Positions 53,754 to 62,758 of a DNA stretch of 64,000 bases are shown here, one piece after another. Source of the stretch: Eubacterium sp. OM08-24 (lineage in GTDB: Bacteria; Bacillota; Clostridia; Oscillospirales; Acutalibacteraceae); assembly GCF_003438075.1 (NCBI RefSeq), contig NZ_QSTA01000005.1:1-64000 (forward strand). The letters are read 5' to 3'. The stretch's first letter is position 1; the number at the start of each line of letters is the position of its first letter. The notes beneath the pieces are model-generated. The model made no database searches. It was not told the origin of the DNA and worked only from the letters and a program-made list of their open reading frames with translations. Both the position numbers and the translations under genes were made by a program.

Positions 53754-55043
53754 TTATTCGTCTCTTACGTTTGCGATTGTGTCTGTGAGTAACTGCTTGA
53801 AGAAGTCAGCGTTTGAAGGATCTGTGTCGTCAGCAATGAGCTTGTTACCGAGGTTTGCATATGGATCCCAGAATGTTTGAGACATATTTACCTGTGGTAC
53901 AGCGAACTTGCCCTGTTCAGCGATAGCTGTAAGTACTGCACTGCCTGTAACAACTTCTTCACCGTTTACAGTCTGGTTTGAAGGACCCCAACCGAGCTCT
54001 GTAGCTCTTTCTCTCTGACACTCTTCGCCTGTGAGATAGTTAGCAAGGATCTGAGCTGAACGCGGGAACTTAGAAGCAGCGTTTACGCCGATGAACTTGT
54101 AACCGAGCATTGAAATCATCTGCTTAGCTTCGCCGTTTACATCGATTGTTGGGAGCTTAGCTGCACCGAAGTTGTCGCCAAGAGCTTCCTTGTCAGCAAC
54201 TGTGTTCCAAGAACCGTCGATACCGGCACCGCAAGACTTCTGTGTGAAACCGGAAGAAATAGCGTCTATTGAAAGTGACTGGAATGTACCCTTATAGTCG
54301 TGTATAAGCTTTGAGAAAGCCTGGAGTGTTGAAACTACCTCGGCCTCATCATAATCTGTGAACTTCTGAGTCATGCCGTCATCCTCAAGACCATCGGTCT
54401 TAAGACCGCCTGTGAATGTGAATACGCATGCGTAGAAACCATCACCTGCGTTCATGATGAACTTCTTACCTCCGGCCTTACAAGCTTCGAGGACATCCTC
54501 AAATCTGCCTGCCTGCTCGTCAGAAACTACTGACTTGTCATATACGAGGTAGTAACCGTTATCGCCTGTTTCCGGATAAGCGTAAAGTGTATCATTCATT
54601 GTAGCAGCTGAAACTGCCTCAGCTGTATCTCTTGCCTTAACTTCGTCAGCAAAAGCAACCTTAGAAATAACCTTTGCGTTTACGAGCTTGTTGAGCTGGT
54701 CACTTGCGAAACCGAATACATCAGCAGCAGCTGAGGCATCGTTAAGAAGGTTTGTAGCAGCATCTTTCTCAGTCTGAGCAACTACTGTAATATCAATCTT
54801 CTTGTCCGGATAAAGAGCCTTGAATGCCTCGCACTCTTTTTCAAAAGTAGAAACTGCCTTATCAGGAGCCCATACTTTAAGTGTAATGTTATCCTCGTCG
54901 CCAAACAAATCTGATGATGCTGAAGCGCCTGAACCTGAAGCGTTCGAGTTTGCAGCTGTGCTGCTTTCACCTGAACCGCCACAGCCAACGAGAGCTGTTG
55001 CAGCCATCATGCTTGCCAAAAGAACGGCAAAAATCTTTTTCAT
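53754..55043 (-). CDS. malE: Maltodextrin-binding lipoprotein (MalE/MdxE-like)
   Basis: Extracellular solute-binding lipoprotein of the importer. The 429-residue protein has a lipobox (ALVGC, Cys at about 21), a Ser/Gly/Ala linker, and the SBP_bac_8 fold: LKVWAPDKAVSTFEKECEAF at the start, then FGFASDQLNKLVNAKVI, YAYPETGDNGYYLVYDKSVV and SMLGYKFIGVNAASK. Members with this sequence bind maltose and longer malto-oligosaccharides. First gene of malE-malF-malG, with a promoter about 100 bp upstream. Confidence 0.94.
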   Translation of the reverse strand: MKKIFAVLLASMMAATALVGCGGSGESSTAANSNASGSGASASSDLFGDEDNITLKVWAPDKAVSTFEKECEAFKALYPDKKIDITVVAQTEKDAATNLLNDASAAADVFGFASDQLNKLVNAKVISKVAFADEVKARDTAEAVSAATMNDTLYAYPETGDNGYYLVYDKSVVSDEQAGRFEDVLEACKAGGKKFIMNAGDGFYACVFTFTGGLKTDGLEDDGMTQKFTDYDEAEVVSTLQAFSKLIHDYKGTFQSLSIDAISSGFTQKSCGAGIDGSWNTVADKEALGDNFGAAKLPTIDVNGEAKQMISMLGYKFIGVNAASKFPRSAQILANYLTGEECQRERATELGWGPSNQTVNGEEVVTGSAVLTAIAEQGKFAVPQVNMSQTFWDPYANLGNKLIADDTDPSNADFFKQLLTDTIANVRDE

Positions 55044-55132
55044 CGGATATTTCCTTCTTTCATAAAAATAAATTATTTTTTCATTCCTTCTGAATGATGT
55101 GAGGACAGTCCCTCTGCCCTTTCACTACATTT

Positions 55133-55161
55133 ATGATACCAAAAAATCATACAAATTGCAA
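55133..55161 (-). promoter_or_regulatory. Promoter of malE operon
   Basis: Minus-strand TTGCAA (55156-55161), 17 bp, TATCAT (55133-55138), about 90 bp upstream of malE. Confidence 0.6.
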
Positions 55162-55473
55162 CTACCTTTGTACTTTTTATACAGAGTGTTAAAACTTTGA
55201 ATTATTTTTGTGCATTTTGCAAGTTAAATTTTGAAATTTTGATTTTATTTACAAAATTATATTTAATTTTTTGTTAATAATAACAGTTTTATCTTTGTGC
55301 AACTTGTCCATTTGGAGATTATCGTTTTATTTTCGTAAATAACTTAAATTCGTTTTACATCGACTAAATGCACATATTTTCGCTTTCATAAGCACTTTTT
55401 AGGTGATTTTTACTAATAGATAAAATAAGTCTTTTCGCATAACAAACACACTCAAAAAAATTCATTATTATTA

Positions 55474-55502
55474 TTGTATTATTTAACTCTAATTGTTATA
55501 AT
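55474..55502 (+). promoter_or_regulatory. Promoter of murE
   Basis: TTGTAT (55474-55479), 17 bp, TATAAT (55497-55502), about 38 bp upstream of the start codon. Confidence 0.65.
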
Positions 55503-55540
55503 GTAATAGTAATCACAACTAAAAACGGAGTGAATTTATT

Positions 55541-57016
55541 ATGAAACTAAGCAATTTACTTGCAAACATTGAATATACCGTAATAAATGACGGCAATCCC
55601 GAAATAACCGATATTATATATGATTCCCGAAAAGTTACCGACGGTACAGCTTTCGTATGTCTTAAAGGATATACTTCCGATGGTCACAAGTATGCGCAAT
55701 CCGCTGTTGAAAAAGGTGCGGCTGCGCTTATTATAAGCGATGATCTTCCTTTTGATGTACCCGAAAATGTTGCAGTCATTAAAGTTGACAATACAAGAAA
55801 GGCGCTTGCATATATGAGTGCCGAGCTTTTTGGCAGACCTGCCGAGAAGCTTAAAACGATTGCTATTACAGGCACAAAGGGCAAAACAACCACAACCGCT
55901 ATGATTGCGTCTATTCTTGAAAGTGCAGGAATAAAAACCGGCACAATAGGCACACTCGGCATATTGTATGACGGCAAGATTGTAAAAACCGACAACACCA
56001 CACCTGAATCTTACGAAATTCAAAAGGCAATGCACGATATGCTCGAATGTGGCTGTGAGGCTATGGTAATTGAGGCAAGCTCAATCGGCTTAAAGCATTA
56101 CAGACTTGCCGGCATCACCTTTGATGTGGGTGTATTTACAAACTTTTCGCACGATCACATTGGCGGTGTTGAGCACAAGGATATGGCAGAATATCTCTAT
56201 TGCAAGAGTTTGCTGTTTGGTCAGTGCAAACACTCCGCAGGCAATATTGATGACGAAAAGTTTGCCGAGGTTACAAGGCTCGCAGCCGAAAAGCCTGTTA
56301 CCTTTGGTTTTTCAGACAAAGCCGATTTTGTTGCATCTGGCGAACATTTGCTGTTTGAAAACGGATTTATCGGCGTTCATTTTGAATTAAGCGGCAAAAA
56401 GCAGCTTTCTCTTGATGTAAATATTCCGGGTAAATTTAATGTTTACAATGCGCTTGCCGCAATCAGCGCAGTATCTTTCTTTGATATTCCCGACAAAGCC
56501 ATTGTAGAGGGCTTGCACAAGGCAAAAGTAAAGGGCAGAGTTGAGCCTGTGCCTGTGCCGGGCAACTACTCACTTATAATAGATTATGCACACAACGCAC
56601 TTTCTATGGAAAATGTACTTTCAACACTTCGCCTTTACAATCCTAACCGACTTATCACAATGTTTGGTGCAGGCGGCAACCGCCCAAAGGTAAGAAGATA
56701 CGAAATGGGCGAAACTTCGGGCAGACTTTCCGACCTTTCGGTAATTACAGAGGATAACTCTCGCTTTGAAGATGTTATGGATATTATCGAAGACATTAAA
56801 ACAGGACTTGCAAAAACCGACGGAAAATATGTTGTTGTGCCAAATCGTAAGGACGCAATAAGATATTGTATGGAAAACGCTCAAGACGGCGATATTATAG
56901 TTCTTGCCGGCAAAGGTCACGAGGATTATCAGGAAATCAAGGGCGTAAAATATCATATGGATGAAAGAGAGCTTGTAGCTGATATAATTAAAGAAATGAG
57001 CGAAAAAAACAAGTAA
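55541..57016 (+). CDS. murE: UDP-N-acetylmuramoyl-tripeptide synthetase MurE
   Basis: Adds the third residue of the peptidoglycan stem peptide. The 491 residues show the N-terminal UDP-binding domain (DSRKVTDGTAFVCLKGYTSDGH), ATP motif TGTKGKTTTTAMIASIL (about 110), NTTPESYEI, ASSIGLKHYRLAGI with the carbamylated-Lys region, and DYAHN. The third-residue selection motif, DNPR in meso-diaminopimelate enzymes, is here DNSR (in TEDNSRFED), suggesting DAP with a Pro-to-Ser change. It stands alone, not in a dcw cluster, so it could be a second or relocated copy. Confidence 0.93.
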   Translation: MKLSNLLANIEYTVINDGNPEITDIIYDSRKVTDGTAFVCLKGYTSDGHKYAQSAVEKGAAALIISDDLPFDVPENVAVIKVDNTRKALAYMSAELFGRPAEKLKTIAITGTKGKTTTTAMIASILESAGIKTGTIGTLGILYDGKIVKTDNTTPESYEIQKAMHDMLECGCEAMVIEASSIGLKHYRLAGITFDVGVFTNFSHDHIGGVEHKDMAEYLYCKSLLFGQCKHSAGNIDDEKFAEVTRLAAEKPVTFGFSDKADFVASGEHLLFENGFIGVHFELSGKKQLSLDVNIPGKFNVYNALAAISAVSFFDIPDKAIVEGLHKAKVKGRVEPVPVPGNYSLIIDYAHNALSMENVLSTLRLYNPNRLITMFGAGGNRPKVRRYEMGETSGRLSDLSVITEDNSRFEDVMDIIEDIKTGLAKTDGKYVVVPNRKDAIRYCMENAQDGDIIVLAGKGHEDYQEIKGVKYHMDERELVADIIKEMSEKNK

Positions 57017-57052
57017 ATTATCTATACTATATATAATGATTTATAGCACTTT

Positions 57053-57502
57053 CGGTCGGGCAACAAAGTAAAGCAAAAGCTAAACTTTCCGTCCCGAAGT
57101 TAAAAGTTTAGTCATCCTTTTCAAAGGTTGTAGGTGTGGGCAACGCCCACAAACTTTATGCTATTGCAAATTTTTGATAGCCAAACAGCTTGCCGTTTGG
57201 CGGCTTAAACATAACGATGAACTTTTAATTGCGGTAGCAACAAAAAAATATTCTTATAATTTGTGCCGTCTTTGCTACGCAATGACGGCACATTATTTTA
57301 ATTATTCTTTTTTAAAGGCTGTCGCCTGTTTTTTCGAACATAGTCTTAGCATGCAAACAGCCAAGCTGTTTGCGCCTGCAAATTTGTCCTAAATAAAACT
57401 TTTTATGGGCTCTGCCCAAACCCGCAACCCTTTAAAAAGGGTTGACCTGAATTTTGAATTTATTACACCAAACTTTGTGTGCTAAACCATTATTTACCCC
57501 AA
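57053..57502 (+). repeat. Palindromic repeat element, copy E
   Basis: Opens with CGGTCGGGCAACAAAG and closes with AACCATTATTTACCCCAAC. Terminal repeats 57101-57155 and 57397-57448. Core palindromes CAGCTTGCCGTT, GCCGT..GCAATGACGGC and GCAAACAGCCAAGCTGTTTGC. Co-linear with copy A over about 450 bp. It begins about 35 bp after murE. Confidence 0.85.
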
Positions 57503-57525
57503 CTCATTATAAAGACCCTGATTAA

Positions 57526-57556
57526 AAGGGACAGCCGTAAAAAACTGTCCTTTTTT
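57526..57556. terminator. Terminator between copy E and the cupin gene
   Basis: AAAGG-ACAG/CTGTCCTTT stem with 10-nt loop; TTTTTT follows on the plus strand and CTTTTAATC on the minus strand. It can serve the minus-strand cupin transcript and a murE read-through transcript. Confidence 0.7.
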
Positions 57557-57570
57557 ATATTGTATTCGAT

Positions 57571-57903
57571 TTATCTTAACTCAGGAACTACTGCAAAAAA
57601 CACAAGATCCTCTTCACTGTCATTAATAAGGCTGTGACTGTGACCTTTCGGGCAATAATGGCACGAACCTGCCGAAAGTCGCTCCTCGGTGTCATCATAC
57701 TTTACCTTGCCGTTTCCGCTGAGAATATAAATTATCTCACAGTTGTCCTCATGAGTGTGAAGTCCGATAGATGCGCCGCTTTCAAGTCTGCCACGCATAA
57801 TTTTAGTATCTCCGTCATCGAACATATCCGCCTTAAATACTTTTTCTCCGCCTTTGAAATTTGGCAAATTCTTTGTCTGCATACCGTCAAAATCTATATA
57901 CAT
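57571..57903 (-). CDS. Small cupin-domain protein
   Basis: A 110-residue single-domain cupin 2 protein. Motif 1 is GLHTHEDNCEIIYILSGNG and motif 2 is CHYCPKGHSHSLIN, keeping two His and a Glu of motif 1 and the His of motif 2, so a metal site is likely. No catalytic partner is evident; such proteins may be sugar isomerases, oxygenases or sensors. Its ATG shares a base with the stop of the upstream Smr gene (TAATG), so they are coupled. Confidence 0.85.
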   Translation of the reverse strand: MYIDFDGMQTKNLPNFKGGEKVFKADMFDDGDTKIMRGRLESGASIGLHTHEDNCEIIYILSGNGKVKYDDTEERLSAGSCHYCPKGHSHSLINDSEEDLVFFAVVPELR

Positions 57904-58160
57904 TACATTTCACCTTTCTTTTTGCTTTTTGGAATAATAACAAATATCGTTTCGCCTTGATTAAGTCCGAGTATTTTCCGCTCAATTCTCGGATTTTTAT
58001 ATCTGCGAACCATATCTCTAAGTGCAGTGCCGCCATGAAATCCATGCAAAACGGTAACCTCTCGCACCTCGTCAGAAAGCTGTTTCAGCCTTTGCGTCAA
58101 CAGTTGGCCTGCACTTTCAACAGTCTGCCCATGCAAATCTATCGTTACGGAATACGGCAT
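57903..58160 (-). CDS. Smr-domain protein (small MutS-related)
   Basis: An 85-residue protein made of a single Smr domain: VTIDLHGQTVESAGQLL at the N-terminus and VTVLHGFHGGTALRDMV in the middle, corresponding to the LDLHG and HGxG motifs of the Smr nuclease found at the end of MutS2. It could cleave or nick nucleic acid; stand-alone Smr proteins are now linked to ribosome rescue in some bacteria. ATG 58160 has AGAGG 7 nt upstream; a GTG 6 nt earlier is less likely. Confidence 0.85.
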   Translation of the reverse strand: MPYSVTIDLHGQTVESAGQLLTQRLKQLSDEVREVTVLHGFHGGTALRDMVRRYKNPRIERKILGLNQGETIFVIIPKSKKKGEM

Positions 58161-58185
58161 AACCACACCTCTTTTCTAAAATTTT

Positions 58186-58209
58186 ACCTCCGCACAAAAG
58201 TACGGAGGT
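58186..58209. terminator. Hairpin after the VanW-type gene
   Basis: ACCTCCG/CGGAGGT stem with a 10-nt loop, ten nucleotides beyond the VanW stop. On the minus strand AAAATTTT follows, a poor U-run, so partial read-through into Smr-cupin is possible. Confidence 0.55.
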
Positions 58210-58218
58210 TTTTGCTGA

Positions 58219-59994
58219 TTATTCTTCAACCGTCGGTTCTGTCGGAGTTGGTTCAGGAGCGGGTTCAGGCTCTGTTGGAGTCGGTTCGGGATCGGGTTCG
58301 GGAGTTACGGTTGGTTCCGGAGTTGGCTCAGGAGTCGGCTCAGGAGTCGGCTCAGGAGCAGGGGCTGGAATATCGGGAGTAACCTGCGATGATGAGCTGC
58401 TGCCTGACGATGAGTTATTGCTTGACGAGCTTGAGCTGTTATTGTCGCTTGGTGTTGAAACGACTCCGTTATCGCCGTCTGCCGAACCGCCGCCAATGCC
58501 GCCGCTGCTCTCATATGTTGATGACGGGAGTTCCTCACGATCAACCTCTTTGCCGTCTTTATAATATACTCTCCATGCTCTTGCAGAAAATTCCTTTCCG
58601 CTTGTAGAGCCGATTTCGTTTTCTGTCTTTATTTCATCATAATCCGAGCTCTTCCAACCCCAAAATGTAACCGAAAGTGTTGTGCCGTCCATTTTACATT
58701 CAATGAACATCTGATAATCGGTAGGATTAGAGAATTTCAAATCAAGGTTAGGATAGTCAATAGTTGCGTCAAGACCTGTCGGCACATAGTCAGATGCCCA
58801 AAGGTGGCAATATCTTTCCTCAATCTCAACATTGGCTCTGATAGCCGCATTATAAATAGTTGAGCTTGCCTGACAAATTCCGCCGCCGTTGCCCTGTACC
58901 AGCTTGCCGTCTGCAATTACACCTGCCGGCTTGTAGCCGTTTTCAGAAAGGTTAGAGTCGCCTGTGCATTCGTTGAAAGACCACACATCGCCCGGCTCAA
59001 GTACAGAACCGTTGCAAGCCTCAAGTGCGGTTTTCATATTTGAGTTGCCGTTTGCGTTATTGTAAGATACGGTTTCGTAAGTAGAAAGCTTTATTATATT
59101 CTTCTTAACCATATCGGCAGAAATTTTTGCGTCTACATCTTTTACAACAGCATTAATTGCCATTGTGCCTGTACCGCTTTTTACAGCAGATGAAAGCTGA
59201 GTGATGAGATCCTTATTGTCAAGCACAGCGCCTTTTTTAGCGTCCTCATACTTAAATCTGTTATCTCCGTCATACGGATTAAATTCCGATACACGAGCAT
59301 TTGTTGCCGCTACATCAACATCCTTTTTAATCTTCTCTGCATTGCTCTTTATGGAGTCATCTGTGCAGGTTGCGATTATAGTGTATGTCTTTGTGCTTTT
59401 GTCCGACTTATCATTGCTTATCTCGTCATTTTTCAGCTGAGTAAGTACGCTTTCTGTGTTGTATGTATATTTTAAATCTTTTTCCGTAATTGTGTAGGTC
59501 TTGTCCTTTGCCTTAACGGAAATTGAAACAGGCTTTATAAAGGATTCCTGCTTTGCTGTCAAAAGTTTAAGTGCCTCGTCATAGGTCTTGCCTGCAAGCG
59601 AAATGCCCGACACCTGCGCATCATCGGAAAAATGGAAACCCAAGCCGAGATTGTCGGCATTTGTCTGTCCGTTTTTGCTTGGCATAAGCATAACAACACC
59701 TGCAACCGCTATACCTACAACAACCGCACCTGCCGCACAGCTTGCAATAATAATCTTCTTTTTATTGCTTTTGCCGTCATTTTTATCAGTCTTTTTACCG
59801 TTATTCTTTTTTCTCGGCTTTTCTTCTTCGTAAGACACGATATCGGCATAATGGTGAGCGCCGCCCGAGTGCTTAGTATCGTTTTTGCCTTTTGAATTAT
59901 TTTTATTTTCAGTGTTGTTTACACTTTTTGAAACATCTACGAAATCATCATCCGTATCATCGTAGAAAATAAAATCCTTGTCATAATCGACCAT
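58219..59994 (-). CDS. VanW-family cell-envelope protein with Pro-rich wall-spanning tail
   Basis: 591 residues. The N-terminus is cytoplasmic and polar (1-85), followed by one membrane helix (about 87-108, KIIIASCAAGAVVVGIAVAG). Outside are two PG_binding_4-like segments (about 130-310) and the VanW domain (about 315-450: LEPGDVWSFNECTGDS, GNGGGICQASSTIYNAAI, ERYCHLWASDYVPTGLDATI). A G5-like segment with KDGKEVDREEL precedes a Ser-rich linker and a long PEPTPEPT-type tail made of 12-18-bp DNA repeats (58225-58370) that could vary in length. VanW proteins of this type are widespread in Clostridia; function unknown, presumably peptidoglycan-linked. Confidence 0.87.
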   Translation of the reverse strand: MVDYDKDFIFYDDTDDDFVDVSKSVNNTENKNNSKGKNDTKHSGGAHHYADIVSYEEEKPRKKNNGKKTDKNDGKSNKKKIIIASCAAGAVVVGIAVAGVVMLMPSKNGQTNADNLGLGFHFSDDAQVSGISLAGKTYDEALKLLTAKQESFIKPVSISVKAKDKTYTITEKDLKYTYNTESVLTQLKNDEISNDKSDKSTKTYTIIATCTDDSIKSNAEKIKKDVDVAATNARVSEFNPYDGDNRFKYEDAKKGAVLDNKDLITQLSSAVKSGTGTMAINAVVKDVDAKISADMVKKNIIKLSTYETVSYNNANGNSNMKTALEACNGSVLEPGDVWSFNECTGDSNLSENGYKPAGVIADGKLVQGNGGGICQASSTIYNAAIRANVEIEERYCHLWASDYVPTGLDATIDYPNLDLKFSNPTDYQMFIECKMDGTTLSVTFWGWKSSDYDEIKTENEIGSTSGKEFSARAWRVYYKDGKEVDREELPSSTYESSGGIGGGSADGDNGVVSTPSDNNSSSSSSNNSSSGSSSSSQVTPDIPAPAPEPTPEPTPEPTPEPTVTPEPDPEPTPTEPEPAPEPTPTEPTVEE

Positions 59995-59999
59995 TAAAA

Positions 60000-60292
60000 A
60001 ATTCCTCCATCCGGGAAATTATGTTTGCAATTTCTTTATTATGTATGCTAATACTATAATTTTACTACACTTTTTTATAAAAATAAAGGGAAAAATTCAA
60101 AATTCAAGCTAAAATAATTCCCAAATTTTATTTATACTTTCAGCATTAATTTTTATGCTATGCCATATTTTTATGACTGATTTTTATTGCTTAAAATTAT
60201 TTATTAATCTTTTTTACTTTTAGGTTGAAAATTGTTTATATTAACGATATAATATACTTAAAAGACATTATTATTAATGGAGCTAATTTATT
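60000..60292. other. AT-rich divergent intergenic region
   Basis: About 290 bp between the VanW-type gene and the glycosyltransferase gene. Besides the plus-strand promoter at 60225-60253 I see no gene or structured element. Confidence 0.5.
60225..60253 (+). promoter_or_regulatory. Promoter of the glycosyltransferase gene
   Basis: TTGAAA (60225-60230), 17 bp, TATAAT (60248-60253), about 40 bp before the start codon. Confidence 0.7.
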
Positions 60293-61417
60293 ATGAGAAT
60301 ATTGATTTTTACCGCCTCAACGGGCGGAGGTCATAAAAGAGCCGCCGCCGCACTTGAGGATAAAATAAAGTCGCTTGACCCCAAAAGCGAAGTAAAGGTT
60401 GTTGACGCTTTAAAGGCAATCGGCAAGGTTTACGATAAGACGGTATGCGGCGGTTATCACTTTATGGCGACCAAAATTCCAAAGGTTTACGGTGTATGCT
60501 ACAAGGTTACCGACCGCAAAACTATTATTTATGACGCTGTTATGAAGTCAAACACCGCAATGTCAAACAAACTTTTGAGCATTATCGATGACTTTGCGCC
60601 CGATGTCATTATTATGTGCCATCCGTTTATAACAACTATGGTTTCAAAGCTCAGAAAAAAGGGCAAGATTACCGCTAAGGCAATCAGCCTTATTACCGAT
60701 TATGACGCTCACCGCACCTACATTGTGCCGAATATTGACGCATATGTGCTTGCCGAACCGCAGATGGCAGAAAAGCTCACAGACGAATATGATGTAGATA
60801 AAAATATAATTTATCCGCTCGGTATTCCGATTTTTGACAGATTTTCTCAGCCGTATGATAAAGCCGAAATTTGCAAAAGAGAGGGGTTAAACCCTAATAT
60901 TCCTACCGTTCTGCTTATGGCTGGTTCTTTTGGTGTAACAAGCGTGCTGAAGTTTTACAAAAGCCTTGTTATGCAAAAAAAGCAGATACAGTTTATTGTA
61001 ATTGCCGGCAGAAATAAGCATCTTTATTCTCATCTTGAAGAGGTTATGGAAGAAACCAATGCTCAGGACTGCACTAAACTTTTGTACTTTGTTAACAATG
61101 TTGAGGACTATATGCATATTTCAGACCTTATTGTAACAAAGCCGGGCGGACTTACGGTTACGGAAAGTCTTGCCTGCCAACTTCCGCTTGCTATTTACAA
61201 TGCTTTTCCGGGGCAAGAAAGAGATAATGCGGAATTTCTCGTAAAAACAGGCGCTGCGATTATGCTTGACAAGGTAAACGGCGCTGAACAGGTTTGCCGT
61301 TTGCTCGGTAATCCCGACAAACTTGCCGAGATGAAAAAGCTATGCAAAAACCTTGCGCAGGAAAACTCGGCAGAAAAAATATATAACCTCGCCAAAAGGC
61401 TTGTCAATGAAGAATAA
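60293..61417 (+). CDS. Diacylglycerol glucosyltransferase / MGDG synthase-like glycosyltransferase (GT28)
   Basis: Predicted membrane-associated glycolipid synthase transferring a hexose from a UDP-sugar to diacylglycerol, as in UgtP of Bacillus. The 374-residue GT-B protein begins RILIFTASTGGGHKRAAAAL, the conserved N-terminal glycine loop of the MGDG synthase group, with DVIIMCHPF and LITDYDAHRTYI in the N domain. The donor-binding LIVTKPGGLTVTESLACQLP motif is in the C domain (about 280). Which sugar is used cannot be inferred. RBS is GGAGC. Confidence 0.9.
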   Translation: MRILIFTASTGGGHKRAAAALEDKIKSLDPKSEVKVVDALKAIGKVYDKTVCGGYHFMATKIPKVYGVCYKVTDRKTIIYDAVMKSNTAMSNKLLSIIDDFAPDVIIMCHPFITTMVSKLRKKGKITAKAISLITDYDAHRTYIVPNIDAYVLAEPQMAEKLTDEYDVDKNIIYPLGIPIFDRFSQPYDKAEICKREGLNPNIPTVLLMAGSFGVTSVLKFYKSLVMQKKQIQFIVIAGRNKHLYSHLEEVMEETNAQDCTKLLYFVNNVEDYMHISDLIVTKPGGLTVTESLACQLPLAIYNAFPGQERDNAEFLVKTGAAIMLDKVNGAEQVCRLLGNPDKLAEMKKLCKNLAQENSAEKIYNLAKRLVNEE

Positions 61418-61438
61418 GAAAGGACAGATTTATAACTG

Positions 61439-62758
61439 ATGAAAAAATCAATTTCAGCACTGCTTTGCGCAGGCTTGATCACCATTACTTTTACTGCCTG
61501 CTCAAGCGCAGACAGCTTTTCTGATAAAGAAACTCTCTCAAATGATGCGGAAAGAAACAGCGACATTGAAACCACATTCAACTACGGTGACGGCGCTGTT
61601 ACCGCTCCTACCGAATACAACTCATATTCAAGCGAGGTCAGCGATTTTGAACTAAAGCTCTTCCGCAATTATTATAAAAATAATTCCGACAAAAAAAGCT
61701 TTGTTTTTTCGCCTGCCAACACAACCCTCACACTCAGTCTTATGGCAAACGGTGCGGCAAAACAAAGCCAGACAAATATTGTAAACGCACTGAGTGACGA
61801 GCTTACTCTTGATGCGTTAAATCAATGTTCATCGTATTTTCAGAGCAGACTTAAAGCCTTTTCAAATGACGGCACAAGCACCGATGAAAAGGACAAAAAC
61901 AAAGAAAAGGCTTACCTAAAACTTAACCAGTCAATCTTCTTTAACGACACCGTTGACATAAGAAAGAACTTTCTCACCGCAAACGCAAACTTTTACGGTT
62001 CAGACATTTTCAGATTTGTTTTCTCTGATGAAAATGCAGTGAAAAAGGTTAATTCCGTTCTCGGTGAAAATGCCGTTTCTTCGCTTGACAACTCAAACAA
62101 CCTTTTCTGCACAAGCACCTCTGATGTGTATGATGAGTGGCTTACAGCTTACGAAACCGATGCGGTTGCCGACGGCACTTTCTACTCGGAAAGCGGAGAA
62201 AAAACCGTAAAATATATGACCTCTGCCGAAAACTACATCCACACAAGCAAGGCTCAGGGCATTATAAAATATATGCGCAACACTCCCGTAAAATTTGCCG
62301 CTATTATGCCAAATGAGGATATCTCACTCGAAAGCTACATATCCTCATTGACAAATCTTGAGTATTCCGATATGCTCGAAAGCTTTAAAATCACTTCACT
62401 CACAAATGCGGCTGTTCCCGAATTCAGCATTAAATCCGACGGCAAGCCTGCAAGTCTTAAATCCGAGCTTGAGGAGTGCGGTCTTGCGGATTTATTTACC
62501 GATAACATTAACCTTTCAAACATCACCCTCTCCGATGATCTCTTTGTAAATGACATCTCGGAAATTCAGCCGTCAATCACCGTAAATCCTGTGGGTGTAG
62601 GCGGCAGTGAAAGCGTTAAGGCAACAGTTACAGCCAATACACTTAATAAAGATTCTAAAAAAGCCGACGGCACTTTAAAATTTGACCGTCCGTTCATATT
62701 TATGCTGATAGACAATGAAAGCGACATTCCTCTTTACATAGGAACAGTTGATTTCTGA
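61439..62758 (+). CDS. Serpin-like lipoprotein
   Basis: A 439-residue exported protein with a lipobox (TFTAC, Cys about 21). Residues from about 65 show the serpin fold: FELKLFRNYY, KKSFVFSPANTTLTLSLMANGAAKQSQ, a central KAQGIIKYMRNTPVKFAAIMP strand, AVPEFSIKSDG and the C-terminal FDRPFIFMLIDNESDIPLYIGTV. Instead of the inhibitory hinge (EEGTEAAAAT), the segment before the reactive loop reads NPVGVGGSESVKATVTAN. Several serpin positions are weaker than in family norms, so it may be a non-inhibitory or divergent serpin. It follows the glycosyltransferase by 21 nt and ends 0 nt from the convergent spoIIE stop. Confidence 0.82.
   Translation: MKKSISALLCAGLITITFTACSSADSFSDKETLSNDAERNSDIETTFNYGDGAVTAPTEYNSYSSEVSDFELKLFRNYYKNNSDKKSFVFSPANTTLTLSLMANGAAKQSQTNIVNALSDELTLDALNQCSSYFQSRLKAFSNDGTSTDEKDKNKEKAYLKLNQSIFFNDTVDIRKNFLTANANFYGSDIFRFVFSDENAVKKVNSVLGENAVSSLDNSNNLFCTSTSDVYDEWLTAYETDAVADGTFYSESGEKTVKYMTSAENYIHTSKAQGIIKYMRNTPVKFAAIMPNEDISLESYISSLTNLEYSDMLESFKITSLTNAAVPEFSIKSDGKPASLKSELEECGLADLFTDNINLSNITLSDDLFVNDISEIQPSITVNPVGVGGSESVKATVTANTLNKDSKKADGTLKFDRPFIFMLIDNESDIPLYIGTVDF

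Larger units (their letters stand above)
55044..55540. other. AT-rich intergenic region with divergent promoters
   Basis: About 500 bp between malE and murE. It has the malE promoter near one end and the murE promoter near the other; between them I see only A/T-rich sequence without a convincing gene, hairpin or operator palindrome. Confidence 0.6.

Noticed and set aside
58219..58370. Tandem repeats at the end of the VanW-type gene as a possible CRISPR or satellite
   Set aside because: The repeats are short, in frame and encode a Pro-Glu-Thr tail; there are no spacers.
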